A DNA stretch of 64,000 nucleotides from Anabas testudineus (lineage: Eukaryota > Chordata > Actinopteri > Anabantiformes > Anabantidae), in NCBI RefSeq assembly GCF_900324465.2, contig NC_046615.1:1798001-1862000 (forward strand), written 5' to 3'. A model generated the notes under the pieces. That model was not told the origin of the DNA. It saw only the letters and a list, made by a program, of their open reading frames with translations, and did no database searches. A program made the translations under genes and the position numbers. Shown here piece by piece: positions 49,604 through 61,411 of the stretch. The first letter of the stretch is position 1. Every line of letters begins with the position of its first letter.

Positions 49604-52600
49604 ATGGACAATGCCAAACTAAGCTGTGTGTGTAGGCCCCAGCGGATCAGTGAATCGTCCAAGGTCAGTGTTTGTGTGTGTCTGTGATAGGACTGAACAG
49701 AGGGAAGAGTCTTACAGCCAGACTTATCTTTTATAATCAGCTGATTCATCCTCACTGTCCCAGTGTTGCCTCATTGTGTAGCAGTATTATATAATATAAA
49801 ATATAAACATTAAACCATTTCCATTTCCATTTCCACTCAATAAATGATGTTTGTCTCCTAGTATCTGTTATTAGTAAAAGCCTAACAATGTTTTTACCCA
49901 ACATGCAGAGGAGCTTTTCCAGAGAGTAATCTTTGTGGTCTTAAAAATTAATCAGTTGAACTCTTAGGGGTAGTGGGACAAAACAGGATTTGAAAAGTGA
50001 GGAAGACGTTTTCCCCTCACAGTAAAAATTATAGGAAAAGGGCTTCAGGCCTTGTGTCATTGTGTTTGCAGGTGTTCCGCTGGGTGGACGTAGCTGCAGA
50101 GTTGTTGCAGGGTCTTAACGAGCAGCGGCAGCACAGCCAGTTCTGTGATGTGGTTCTGGTGGCTGATGAGCAGCGTGTCCCTGCTCACCGAGCCCTGCTG
50201 GCCATCTCCAGCCCATATTTCCAAGCTATGTTCACCTTGGGTATGAGGGAGAAACACCAGGAAGAGGTGCGTAGAGATTCTGCAAAGAAGACATCCTGCA
50301 TATGGAATAGCAGGGAATTGTAGATCATCTGTCCTCTTCCTGTCTGCAGGTGGAGCTGGTTGGCATGTCCTACATCGGCCTGAAGGCTGTAGTGGACTTT
50401 CTGTATAGCGGAGAGTTGCCATTAGATGGAGGAAACATTGACTATGTGCTGGAAGCTGCCCACCTTCTGCAGGTATGAAACCAGCCCATTTGTGTTCCAC
50501 ACATGATGCTAGAGTTTTGAATCATGTTTGAGTGCAGTGCAGTGCATTGCAATACAAAGAAAAACAACTGACAAAAAAAGCAACATTTAGAAGTTTGTCA
50601 GGATTCATAAATGCATCAGCTCAGTGTTTCTATGAGCCCTCCATTAGAAACGTGATGTATGATGCAGGATTAGCAGCAAAAGGAGTCAGAGGTCAGCTTT
50701 GTTAGTCCTACATAAGGTTTGTGTGTAGAATTGATGCTAATAAATAAGAATTGTTAAACCATACCCTATCATCAGTTGTAGAACTGATTTTTAAGTCCTT
50801 ATTTAGAAGTAGAAGATAGACGTGGACTGGAGACAGGTCAGTCAGGCCCACAGACTCTGTCTCTGCGTTTCTGCACAGAATTGATTTTGGGCTTCCTCCT
50901 TGTGTAATGGAGCTACATTTCAGGATGCAGCAGTGGACTGTGTTAAGTGGACAGCTGTCCACATTTGTTCTGAGCCATGTCTGATCATGCAACACTGCCC
51001 CACCACTGATCATCAGTGATCAATATAGATCTGTTTGTTCAGGTGTGGCGAGTGGTGGATTTCTGCTGCCAGTACCTGGAGCAGGAAGTGAGTGAGGACA
51101 ACTACCTGTACCTGCAGGAACTGGCTCTGCTCTACAGTCTTGAGCGACTGGACACCTTCATTGACTGCTTCATCCTCACACACTTCGCTACACTCTCTTT
51201 CACCCCGGACTTCCTTCACAACATTCCTTTACCCAAACTCACCTCCTACCTCTCCTGTGGCCAGGTCAGTGATCAAAGAGTGTTTTTAAGTTTGAAAAGG
51301 TTCAAATGTGATTCTGAACACATTATATTGTAGAAAAGAGGTGATGTGTACAACTTCCATCATTAATCTCAGGCCTCCTCTCTTCATCATCAGGTTCAGC
51401 ACGACAGTGAGCAGGCACTTCTCCGGGCCACCCTGCAGTGGCTTAGCCAAACCCCTGAGCGGGTGGCCCATGCCACACAGCTCCTCTCCTACATCCACTT
51501 CTCTCTGATACCAGTGGGAGAGCTTGTTGGCGAGGTTCTGCCAGCAATACAAGCTCTACTGCCGGAGGAGGACGGTTGTGAGGGCCTGGTGGAGGAAGCT
51601 CTGGAGTACCATGCCAGGCCCAGTGCACAGCCCCTGCTGCAAACACAGCAAACCATGCTGAGGGGGGGAGTAGAGCGGCTACTACTGATTGGAGGAGAGG
51701 TACACGTGGGTGATGATAGTTTAATTTTGGATTCTAATAATACTAGATTGGGGCATTTCCAGTCTGCAGTCATGTTATCAGTCTGCAAGGTTGACTGACA
51801 AGTGAAACAGGAACTGTGAAAATGAATTTATAAATTAAAAATTACACACTCAGTGAAAAACGTGCTGAAGACATAAATGTATAGTTGTTGGTACATCTAA
51901 ACAAGACGGAGACTCTAGTCAGACTTAAGTCACAAAGACGTGAAACTTGATCTAGGCTTGATGGAGAGTTGACTCCCTAAAGAGGTCGATTACACCCCTG
52001 CTACTCTAAGTCTACTGTTAGAACACTTGTTTGACTTGTAAAACATGATATTGGAAGACTTGTACTGTATCTGGAATTGGACTTGCTATACAACCTACAT
52101 CTTACTTATATTTTACTGTGTAAATTGAGCTGGAACTGAAATCATTAAATTCCCATAACCTCCTTTTTCTCACCTTACCTTCTTGAGGTGTCAGAATTTG
52201 GAGAGGAGCTGAGCGCCAGTGTTTGTCGGTTGGACAGTGAAACAGGAACCTGGGAGGTGGAAACTGAGCTGCCGGCCCAGCGGAGCCACCACTGCCTAGC
52301 AGTACTGGGGGGCTTTATCTTCGCTGCTGGTGGCAGCTCGTCGAGGGACAATGGTGGAGACGCTGCCTGTAACCTGCTCTACAGATACGACCCGCGCCAC
52401 AACCAGTGGACCAGGGTACTGTAACAAAGTTTGATAATCTCAATTCAAGCACCACAAAATTCAGTAAGGACGACATGTGAGCAGGTGTCACAGTAAAAAG
52501 AAAAATTGCAACATCCAGCAGCAATTATTTTAACTTCATGATTTAGTATCTCAGTAGCCCAGACACATAAACAGTGTGATGTTTTTCCAGGGAGCTCCAA

Positions 52601-53420
52601 TGAATCAGCGGCGAGTGGACTTCTACCTGGGGGCAGTGGGAGAGGGCCTGATCGCTGTTGGTGGAAGAAATGATGCTGGAGCTTTGTCCTCTGTGGAAGT
52701 TTACTGCCCCGCTGAGGACTGCTGGTCCTACGTGGCAGGACTGCCCAGGTAAGAGCAACATAACACTGGGTCTGCTGTTTCATGGGGGATTTTTTAGATG
52801 CTATAAAATCTGGTTCATACATCTACAGTCAGCATTTTGGGTTTTGTAGGTTTACTTATGGCCATGCTGGAACAGTCCATCACGGTGTGGTCTACATCTC
52901 AGGCGGACATGACTATCAGATCGGCCCATACCGCAGAGACGTCCTGAGTTATGATCCATCAGGGGACGGCAATATGTGGGTAGAACAGCAGGCCATGTCT
53001 CTGGCCCGGGGCTGGCACTGCATGGCCTCACTCCACCACCTAATCTACGCCATTGGGGGCAGCAATGACCATGAAGACACCACAGAGCGCTTTGACATCC
53101 TGCAGGTCGAGTCTTATGACCCTCGCAGCAACCAGTGGACCCAGGTGGCACCACTGCTGCTGCCCAACAGCGAGGCGGGCCTTGCAGTCTGGGCAGAGAG
53201 GATCTATGTGCTTGGGGGCTATAGCTGGGAGGGCATGGCATTCTCCAGAGCCACTCAGGTGTACGATCCAGACAACGGCACGTGGTCCAGAGGCCCTGAC
53301 TTACCGAAACGCATTGCAGGCACCTCAGCTTGTGTGTGCACTGTAAAGTCCTCACAGTCGTCACTGTCTCCAGAGAAGAAGATGGAACAAAGAGAGAAGA
53401 GAAGATCACCCCACAGATAA
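49604..53420 (+). CDS. klhl36: Kelch-like protein 36, complete (8 coding exons, 620 aa)
   Basis: A BTB-BACK-Kelch protein of the kind that acts as substrate adaptor for cullin-3 ubiquitin ligases. Exons: 49604-49663, 50072-50266, 50350-50472, 51043-51264, 51394-51699, 52188-52415, 52591-52748 and 52850-53420. All phases agree and the stop is TAA... within 53418-53420 (TAA by reading AGA-TAA). The BTB domain (about 35-150) shows [20 protein letters not shown] and GMREKHQEE. The BACK domain (about 155-255) has [20 protein letters not shown]. The Kelch repeats (about 295-605) show GG pairs in [36 protein letters not shown] and IYVLGGYSW. The human protein has 616 residues by memory and matches throughout, including the basic C-terminus. 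The start MDNAKLS was chosen because ISESSK-VFRW aligns to the human N-terminus. Confidence 0.96.
50770..51010. repeat. Dispersed repeat remnant, related to 56740-57110
   Basis: Shares 'tggcttcctccttgtgtaat' type wording and the following order of motifs with 56850-56950. It is probably the remains of a class II transposon common in fish. It lies in a klhl36 intron. Confidence 0.5.
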
Positions 53421-53779
53421 AGGACTTTTACTTTGGGTTTGTTTTACTTATGACTGAAAGAGAAATGACACAAGGAGCAGCAATAATGCTGACCAATGAG
53501 TTCAGTTTCTGTGGCAAGCATCTGATAATATGTGTTGACAGACATTACATCACTCAGACTCAGACACTGGAGGCTGGCTTAATGTTATCCATGAGTAAAC
53601 CTATAACATTTGCGATGGTGGGAGTTGCAGTATCTACATCATGCAGACCAGGAGGTCACACTGGAGGTTGAGCTACAGCCAACAGAGTTTTTGTATATCA
53701 CTGATTGTTTGCTGATGCTTAATGCTCAATTTGAATTTAAAGCTGCAAACCAGGATAGCCCAAATGTCCATGACATAGA

Positions 53780-53802
53780 CTAACCCTAACCCTAACCCTA
53801 AC
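53780..53802. repeat. Short interstitial telomere-like repeat
   Basis: Nearly four copies of CTAACC, the vertebrate telomere unit, 360 bases after the klhl36 stop. Confidence 0.9.
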
Positions 53803-54454
53803 AAGCACAGATAGTGAGGTTTCCACTGTGTCTTAGTTGGGGAAGATGGAACAAAAAAATATTAATGGCTGCCAGCAAATCCAATATAATGTCTCAGTCC
53901 CATTCTGATATTTCTAATCATAACCGGTCCTATCACCTGTGTCAGATTTATGTTTGGAAGGTAATGCTGTGTCTGTATTGAGCAGTGAGACGTTCAGGGA
54001 TGGTACAGACTGCAGGTCATCCATGTTTTAAAAGCTCTCAGAACAAGTATTTAGTGATTTAATTGAAGTCTGAAACAAACTGTGGATTTAGAGGAACTAT
54101 GCTTTCATTTGGGGAACATCTTCTTCAATAACTACAGTTTATTAAGACACTGTACATAGCAGCTGACGATGGACCACAGTCCCAGTAAACATTACTGTAG
54201 TAATCCTCATGTCAGCTCTAAGCTCACTTTGCCTTATTACACTTAGAGCAGGGGACTAGTGCTTCTGAGGTAGCCTTTAAGTTAATATTGTTATCTATGT
54301 GTTAATTTAGACTCATATAGACAGTTACTCTAACTGATCTGCAGACTGAGTGACAAGTATCATACGCACAAGAGAAATTCTCACATTTGTTTTCACAAAG
54401 TCCATTCAGCAGTGCCCACCTGAACACACACTCACTTGTTTACAAATACATACA

Positions 54455-54460
54455 TTTATT
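54455..54460 (-). terminator. Candidate polyadenylation signal of the aldo-keto reductase gene
   Basis: AATAAA on the minus strand about 185 bases after the stop codon at 54644-54646. Confidence 0.45.
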
Positions 54461-54643
54461 ATTCATTACAGGGAAACAGAAAAAGTAAATTTCTGTTATT
54501 AGCAAAATAGACACAAGCTTCCCAAAGTCCTGGTAATTTTTAATTCATTCACATTTGGAAACAGTTATCACGTTTCATCATTGTTAGGTGAACAAGTCAC
54601 TGATGACACACAGAGGATGACACTGTCAGCAGTCCAGGCAACC

Positions 54644-57600
54644 TCAGTCAAAGGGGTAGTATGGATGACTCTTGATACTAAAAAGCAGAACAACAAACAG
54701 TGGAGAACACAGCAGATGCACATTGTACAATACTTTAATGGATGTGTGTTGACTTACTCGTCAAGCATGCAGGCCTTCCAACCTCGGTTCAGTCCTCTGA
54801 GTGCTCTCATGTCTTCTTCAGTCAGACTGAAGTCAAAGATCTGCATAATATGCCACCAGCAGAGCAATTTACAGGCAGTTGCATCAGTTTTATAAAGATA
54901 AAATCATACACAGTGGCTGCAAAACCAAAAACAATTTACTAGGTTTGTGCAACAAATGCTACTACTTCAATTTCTCAGTAGCACTTGATACTGGGTCTGT
55001 GCCACAGGTAAAGTAAGTAAATAAAAAGCTGACTACTTACTTGATCCTTAGATAATAAGGATTTATTGTGGCCATCACTGTTGTTGGTCATTTGCAGAAA
55101 TTAGATTTTATTATTGTTTACATCATTGGTGCTTAATGCTAACACTAAAACTTCTTAGTAAAGCCACAGAGAAAGTTGACATTTTGGCTCAGGTCACCCC
55201 CCACAGGGAAACGCCAGCATGAGGATGAGGAGTGACCAGTAACGTCCTCTCTGAGGGAACATAGACTGCGTTTTTTCTTTTTCTGTTTTTATCTGAATGT
55301 ATTTCTGGGAAATTTGGCAGTTACTCATGTTCATGTTGTGGCCAAACACCTACACACCAACTGTGCTCACCTTTGTATTTTCAAGAATGTGATGGGGTTT
55401 GTCACTCTTAGGGATGACTGCAATACCCTGCTGCACATGGTACCTTAGCAATACCTGGGAAAATACAACTGTTACCGACACAGGAGCACACGCATGCAGT
55501 ACATAATTACAGTATACTGTACATACACTCCCACCGACCTGTGCAGGGCTGTGTCTGTGCTTCTTGGCTACATCTGCAACGACTGGATCCTCCAGGAGCT
55601 TATTTGGATCAGTGTCTCCTCTTAACCTAAAGCCAGGTGAGGACTCAGTAGTTGTGACAGGTACAGCACGTCTCTCTCGTTCATATACTAATACAACGTG
55701 TCTGGAGCCCAGACACGTTGGATGTGTATATAAAGTGAAACAAATAAATGTGACATCTACTAATCGGAGTGACCACTGAGCTTCCTCACACCGTAATTTA
55801 GTCTGAGTCAGTGGAATGACCGAATGATGCTGTGCGTCTTACAGCTCCGGGGGTCTCTCAGGCGAGCCGAAAGGGCTGTATGCAGTCAGGGCGATGTTTT
55901 TGGATTTACAGAACTCTATCATGTCAGCCTGCACCAGGTAGGGATGGAGTTCCACCTGTGGACGACAGAAAGCCAAATAAAAGATGAGCACCTGCAGATA
56001 CTGATCTCCACAACACACTCAGAATCTTTGTCCCAGCATATTACAGAACATTCTGCATGTACTGTATCTACATGATGCCTTACATCAAATAAAGGCATCA
56101 TGATATGCTGCCACAGCTTGCTGTCATGTTTATGATGTGACATCATTGACATCTTATACTAACTCTTGCCATTTTAGACCCTGTCATTCCTGCTCACCCT
56201 GCACATGACAGGGTGCCTTACCAGTTGTACTTTTGCAGCTCTGACATGGTTTGCCTGCCTGTTTGCTTGTCTGTTTTCGACCTCCTGGTTGTGTGGACTA
56301 TGCCTTTGGCCTACTTTGGATAAAAGCGTCACGTTGCCTTTTGCCTGGATTACCTGCTTACCAGTTGCCAATTACTGTCTGTACTTTGGCTTTTACATGT
56401 TTATTCCTGCCGGCTTTGGGTTGCTAAACACTGCTACAAAGATGAACCGTTTCTACTTTTATTCTGTGTCTGGAGTTCTGCATTTGAATTGTGAAAGTGA
56501 GCACATGAAACTGGATCATATCATGTGGTGCCATTAAATGGTTCTGGTGTCTTGTACTACAAACCTTGTTTCCAGCAAAGTTCTAAAATGCAATAAAAAT
56601 TTGTTACCTCACATCTGGCTGTATTTATCAGACTGAAGTTCAAGTACTACATGGATGTGTAGCATATGTCTCCACACTGATACCTCTACAGATACTATAA
56701 CATCCTAAACCATCATATGCTGACTTTTGCATCTTTCTCTGACAATAGACTGGATGGTCTTTTTCACCAACGTCAGTTTTCCTTCTTTCTGACCACAGAA
56801 CACATTTCCACTGTCTGTCAGTCCATCTGATGTGAGCTCTTGCTTCTGCATAGAGTTGATATCTGGCTTCCTCCTTGTGTAATAGAGTATCAGGTTGCAT
56901 TTGTGGATGCGGCTACATTCAGCATGATATCCAGCAAGTCTTTTTAAACTGACTAAATGGTGAACCATGACCTTATTTTGCTTGTAAAGACTTTGGTGGA
57001 TGCTTCTTTTATACCCAATTATGATCCCATCCTAACAGTGTAAACACTTTAGAAAGTGTCCTAGTTTGTCTCTGTCCCAACTTTCTTTTCAGTGTTTTTC
57101 ATGCCCTCTAATGTAATATACACAGAGACACAGTTACAGGTTGTACTTTTATCTTTGCTCTGGTGTTTATAAAAGGCAAGAATAAAAGGTGTTGAAGTAA
57201 CCTCTATTTGAGGCAGGCCACCAAATACTGTGATCATCCACCTGAGGTCAGAACAGTAAGTTTAGAGAATAAGACTAATCTGAATGAACAGGAGCTAAAT
57301 ATACAGCACCTGATTGACAGCAGGAGGCACCCGGCACAGGGCAAGAAGTCTCTCCAGCTGCAGGATGTTAAAGTTGGACACACCGATGCTCTTCACCTTG
57401 CCTGAAGCTTGCAGGGCTTCCATCCCCTGTAGATACAGCAACACACAGTGACATCAGTCATACTACATATTAAAAGGAGGTGGAAATAGTACAATAGTAC
57501 AAATGCAAACTAAGGAATTGCATGTACTCTTACCCTCCATACATCTACATAATCTACATCAGAGGTCAAAGTCTTTCCATTCTTCTTGGGGAAAAGCTCA

Positions 57601-59864
57601 TCACCCATTTTCTAAGGAGAAATGTAAAGTTAAAAGACAAAGCATGCCCCCCTTTTTTAGTTCAAGCATCAGTGCATACAAAACACACATTTAAGTCTAA
57701 AGTGGCTCCAGTCAAAGCTAATCAAACACTGTGGGGTTATGAGTGCAGGCTAATGGGCAGTAGAATTTCAGTTCTGTCACACTGTTTTGAGTGTTAACCT
57801 GGAGGCCAACAGGGAAATGCACAAGGTAAAGATCCAGATAGTCCAGCTGCAGATCATTCAGGGATTTGTTCAGGCACACAGGGATGTCCTCTGGGGCATG
57901 ATGGGTACACCAGAGCTGCAAGGAAAATACAGAACAGGAAGAGAAATGAAAAAATACCATGTACAGTAAGTAAGACAGCATATTAGGACTCAGACTAGGC
58001 ACTTATTGAAGTGTAAAATACTGTAAAACATTGTTTGAGTAAATGAAAACAGTATGGGTTCAAAAAGGTTAAATGTATCATTTGGATTAAGGCGTCACAT
58101 GTGCCCCCACTTCCTGTTGCACTGTGGAGCAGCACCCACCTTACTGACGATGAACATGTCCTGGCGCTTGATGATGCCCTGCTGCATCTTGGAGCGCAGA
58201 GCCTTCCCAATGCCCACCTCATTGCAGTAGCTGTAGGCGGTGTCTACGTGGCGGTATCCAGCAGCAATGGCGGTTTCTACTGCACCCTGGACTGATGTGC
58301 GGGGAAGATGGGAGGACTGCAACAAGTGAAAAGCTTTAAGAAGGAGCCTTTCACTTCCTTCCATCTCTCCCACTGTAAACCTTATTATAACAATCAGAAA
58401 CATCACTTCTCTTTGTGCTGCTCCTTCAACCAGGGAATCTTTTTCTAATCTAACCTGGACACTCTTAAAAGCACAATTCCCCATTTTTGGTGCCATTGCA
58501 CCTTTGCACCCTGAATGTTGAGCTGAGCTGACCTAAGGCTGCTGGATTTACCTTCACACTGTTTGGACTGCCATTAGATGTTGATTTCCTCATTCAACTA
58601 CTAAGACATGTTGTAAATGTTTTTACGCAAATGTTGAACTTTGTGATAAGATCAAAACTATGATCAAGGTCCACCTGAGAAAGGGGGGGGGGGTTATTAT
58701 TACTGAAGTCAAATAGCTGTCATGGCACGCAAGTAATGAAACACCATTTGAAAATCTAAAAGTAGTATATAAGTATAGAAGTAAAATGAACAACATGCAG
58801 ACAGATGACATAAATACATCCATTTTCTTAACTGCTTGTCCACTCAAGGGTCACAGGAGTGCTGGAACCTATTCCAGCTGTCATCAGGCATCAGGGTACA
58901 CCCTGGACAGATGAGCAGTCCATCACAGGCCTGACATACAGAGACAGACAACCTTCCACCTCAGGGTGTTCCCCACCTCTCGCCCAATGACAGCTGGCTG
59001 TCAAATGAATGCCGTGAGCGAACTTCTGCAGATTCCCCACAATCATCCACTAGGACTCAGTGATCCACTGATTAGATTTTGGTGGAGGTCAGAAGTCAAG
59101 ATCACTGATCTCACTGATCCATCCTATTCCTGTAAATGTCAATATCACAAGAATGTTTTGGGGAAGCAGCCAAGTGAACTCAAGGATTAGGTGATTATCT
59201 GAATTAGGTGGTCAAACATCACTGTGAGCACATGTATGTCCCAAACACCTGGACAGAACTTCATTCCATCTGGCACAAACACTCACTAGTTCATGTCCAG
59301 TCCAGTTAGTTCCTCCCACAGATGAACTAATTAGAATCTGAGTCTAGGCAGACATGCATGGAACACATAGACAGTATAATAGTATGTACAAGAGGCATAC
59401 AATACAGTTTACGGGCAGGGGCATGTAAATACCCACAGTGTGGTAATTGAAGTTTATTTACTTTTATTTATTTTGTATGCAAATCGAAGCATGGACACAT
59501 AACAAATATTCTTAGGTTGCAGTAGATATTAGCATTAGTGATCTTTAGAAGTGCTAGTTTCCAGCTGCACAGTTAATGCTCATATGCGAGGGTGTCATCA
59601 AACTGGTTGCAAAATAAGTTAATGTCCTAAAATGTCAAACAACTCCTTTTATACATGAGCTTGGACTAAAAATGGACTAAAATGCACTTATTAGCAAATC
59701 GTTGTTAAAACATTACACTTAAGTAGTGAAAAGCAGATCAGCAGTAAAGCAGATACAGTGAGTGTTGAAGCTACCTTCCATGTCCCCAGACCCAGAACTG
59801 GCATGTGTGTGCCGTCATTCAGCTCTATGGTCCTGGCCACCTGTGTGCCCTCCATGGAGTACAT
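54644..59864 (-). CDS. Aldo-keto reductase, AKR1 family, complete (10 exons, 326 aa)
   Basis: An NADPH-dependent carbonyl reductase with a (beta/alpha)8 barrel. Exons in gene order: 59864-59775, 58316-58140, 57915-57799, 57611-57534, 57426-57310, 55955-55843, 55626-55539, 55454-55371, 54840-54758 and 54677-54644. All phases agree. The catalytic tetrad is intact: Asp55 and Tyr60 in [10 protein letters not shown], Lys89 in FIVSK, and His122 in YLVHFPVG, with the spacings of AKR1B1 (5, 29, 33). Other family marks are [45 protein letters not shown] for cofactor binding, and the C-terminal HPYYPF. The start is Met at 59864, and a second Met at 59855 is also possible. I cannot assign a subfamily (AKR1A, B, D or E), so no symbol is given and the substrate is unknown. 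Confidence 0.93.
56740..57110. repeat. Dispersed DNA-transposon remnant in an AKR intron
   Basis: Contains 'ctgaccacagaacacatttc', 'cagtccatctgatgtgagct' and 'tgtcccaactttcttttcag', wording typical of a very abundant fish class II element. It is related to 50770-51010. The family name is uncertain. Confidence 0.5.
58811..58990. repeat. Teleost interspersed repeat
   Basis: The text 'gtgctggaacctattccagc', 'gggtacaccctggacag' and 'cagtccatcacaggcc' is a widely shared fish repeat, probably a LINE or SINE 3' part. It lies in the first AKR intron. Confidence 0.6.
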
Positions 59865-59891
59865 GTAGCCACCGCCAGAGAAAATCAACAC

Positions 59892-60540
59892 AATGAGAAG
59901 CTGAATACTGGTACACTTTCAGAGCTTCCTCTTTTTCCCCTAAACTGCAACTGCTGAGTCAACGTCCTTCCTTTTTCTTTGCTGACTTTGCTTCTCTTAT
60001 CAGAAGTTTCTTTTCTTCTCTCACCTTCTTTCTTAGTTCCCCTCTCACTACTTCTCTTTCTCTCCCCTCCTGCCTTATCAGGACACTGGTTAATAATTGG
60101 ACAACGCACAAAGTACTTCACAACCCTGAAGTATTTATGTGTATACTCAGTGAGTGAGGAGGAGTGTGTTGCAAAGGTCGCTCATCTCAGAACGTAGGGG
60201 TAGCAGTACACACTCGCGCGCACACACACACACAAACACACACACACACACACACACACACAGGATCACAAACCTGCTGTAATATTTCTAGCTCAACATT
60301 AGATGGCGATATTGTCTCACTGTACTGTGCACACTGACACAGTTCAACTGAGAGCATTACATTTTAATTTTTTATGATTTTTTTTTCAGATAAATCTGAA
60401 TTTTATCAATATTTATTATATATATTTATATACGGTAATTGATGTTAAAGATATTTTATATTTTATTGTGTATTGTAACAAGAATGAATCAGCAATGCAG
60501 CAAATTCCATTTATAGGTTCTGTTGTACACTGCAAGTTTG
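59892..60540. other. Upstream flank of the AKR gene
   Basis: Includes a pyrimidine-rich block (59930-60080) and a CA tract. The promoter probably lies here, but no TATA box or CpG island is clear. Confidence 0.35.
60218..60262. repeat. (CA)n microsatellite
   Basis: CA tract with one interruption, upstream of the AKR gene. Confidence 0.9.
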
Positions 60541-60574
60541 GCTCCACTGTTAAACCGGCCTCTCTCAAAGAGAG

Positions 60575-60915
60575 TCCATGATTCACCTTATTGGTAAAGC
60601 TTGCTCAAATGGGATTGTTGAGTTTTTTCATTTTTTGTATAATTATACTTTGTAAGGTCTTGAACCTTAAACACTGTAAAGTGCCCTGAGATGACTTCTG
60701 TTGTGAATTGACGCTATACAAATAAAATTGAATTGAACTGAGTTTTTCCTCTCCACTGTTTACTGATGCTCAAGTGTTGTTGTTGGATTTTCTATATAAT
60801 TCTGTATACAGTTATATTCTGTAGGGTCTTAAACCTTAAACACTGTAAAGTGCCTTGAGACGACTTCCGTTGTGATTTGGAACTATACCAATAAACTGAA
60901 TTAAACTGGATTCTG
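60575..60915 (+). mobile_element. Two LINE 3' tails in tandem
   Basis: Two consecutive copies (about 60575-60745 and 60745-60910) each read 'gttgttggattttct' or similar, then 'cactgtaaagtgcc', 'gatgacttctgttgtg' and a final 'caaataaaattgaattgaa' or similar. They are the same family and direction as the copies at 19975 and 21400. Confidence 0.75.
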
Positions 60916-61409
60916 TTTTGATTGCATTTTTACCCATTTATTTGAACAAAGTATATTAGCACAGCAAATGTGCTGTAAATGTTCAGTGTTTTGCAGGGGA
61001 TGGTCTCTGACTGAGAAAGGAGTTCATAAATGTTGGTATCTGTGGTCACTGAAGGCATTTTGTGTGAAAACAATGAGAAATGATTCATAGTTTGCTCCAC
61101 ACAGACTTCTGTTTTGCTGACTCTGTGAAGAGTTTTTCAAACATAATTTGAATCAGCCTTCGTCTTTGTGTATGCATGATGACCTTAAAGGGCTTGTAGG
61201 TCTATAGAGCAGCATGAGTATGCTGTAAATTTAAATGTTTTGATACTTTTGATTATGAAGGAAAAATGCACAGCTATAGTTAGCCTCTCATATTTTTCTG
61301 TGGTCAATTTTAATCTAGTGTTGAATGTAAAGCCACCAACCTCTGTGGAGTCCAAATTGCCTCAAATGTATTGTTTGTTTGTGATAAGATGATTGTTGGT
61401 ATTATGATA
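60916..61409. other. Intergenic sequence, nothing recognised
   Basis: AT-rich stretch with no gene, RNA or named repeat. Confidence 0.4.
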
Positions 61410-61411
61410 TA

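Larger units (their letters stand above)
53421..54643. other. klhl36 and aldo-keto reductase 3' ends (convergent)
   Basis: The two genes face each other here. No further coding exon is seen. A short telomere-like tract lies at 53780-53802, and a minus-strand AATAAA at 54455-54460 suits the reductase gene. Confidence 0.5.
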
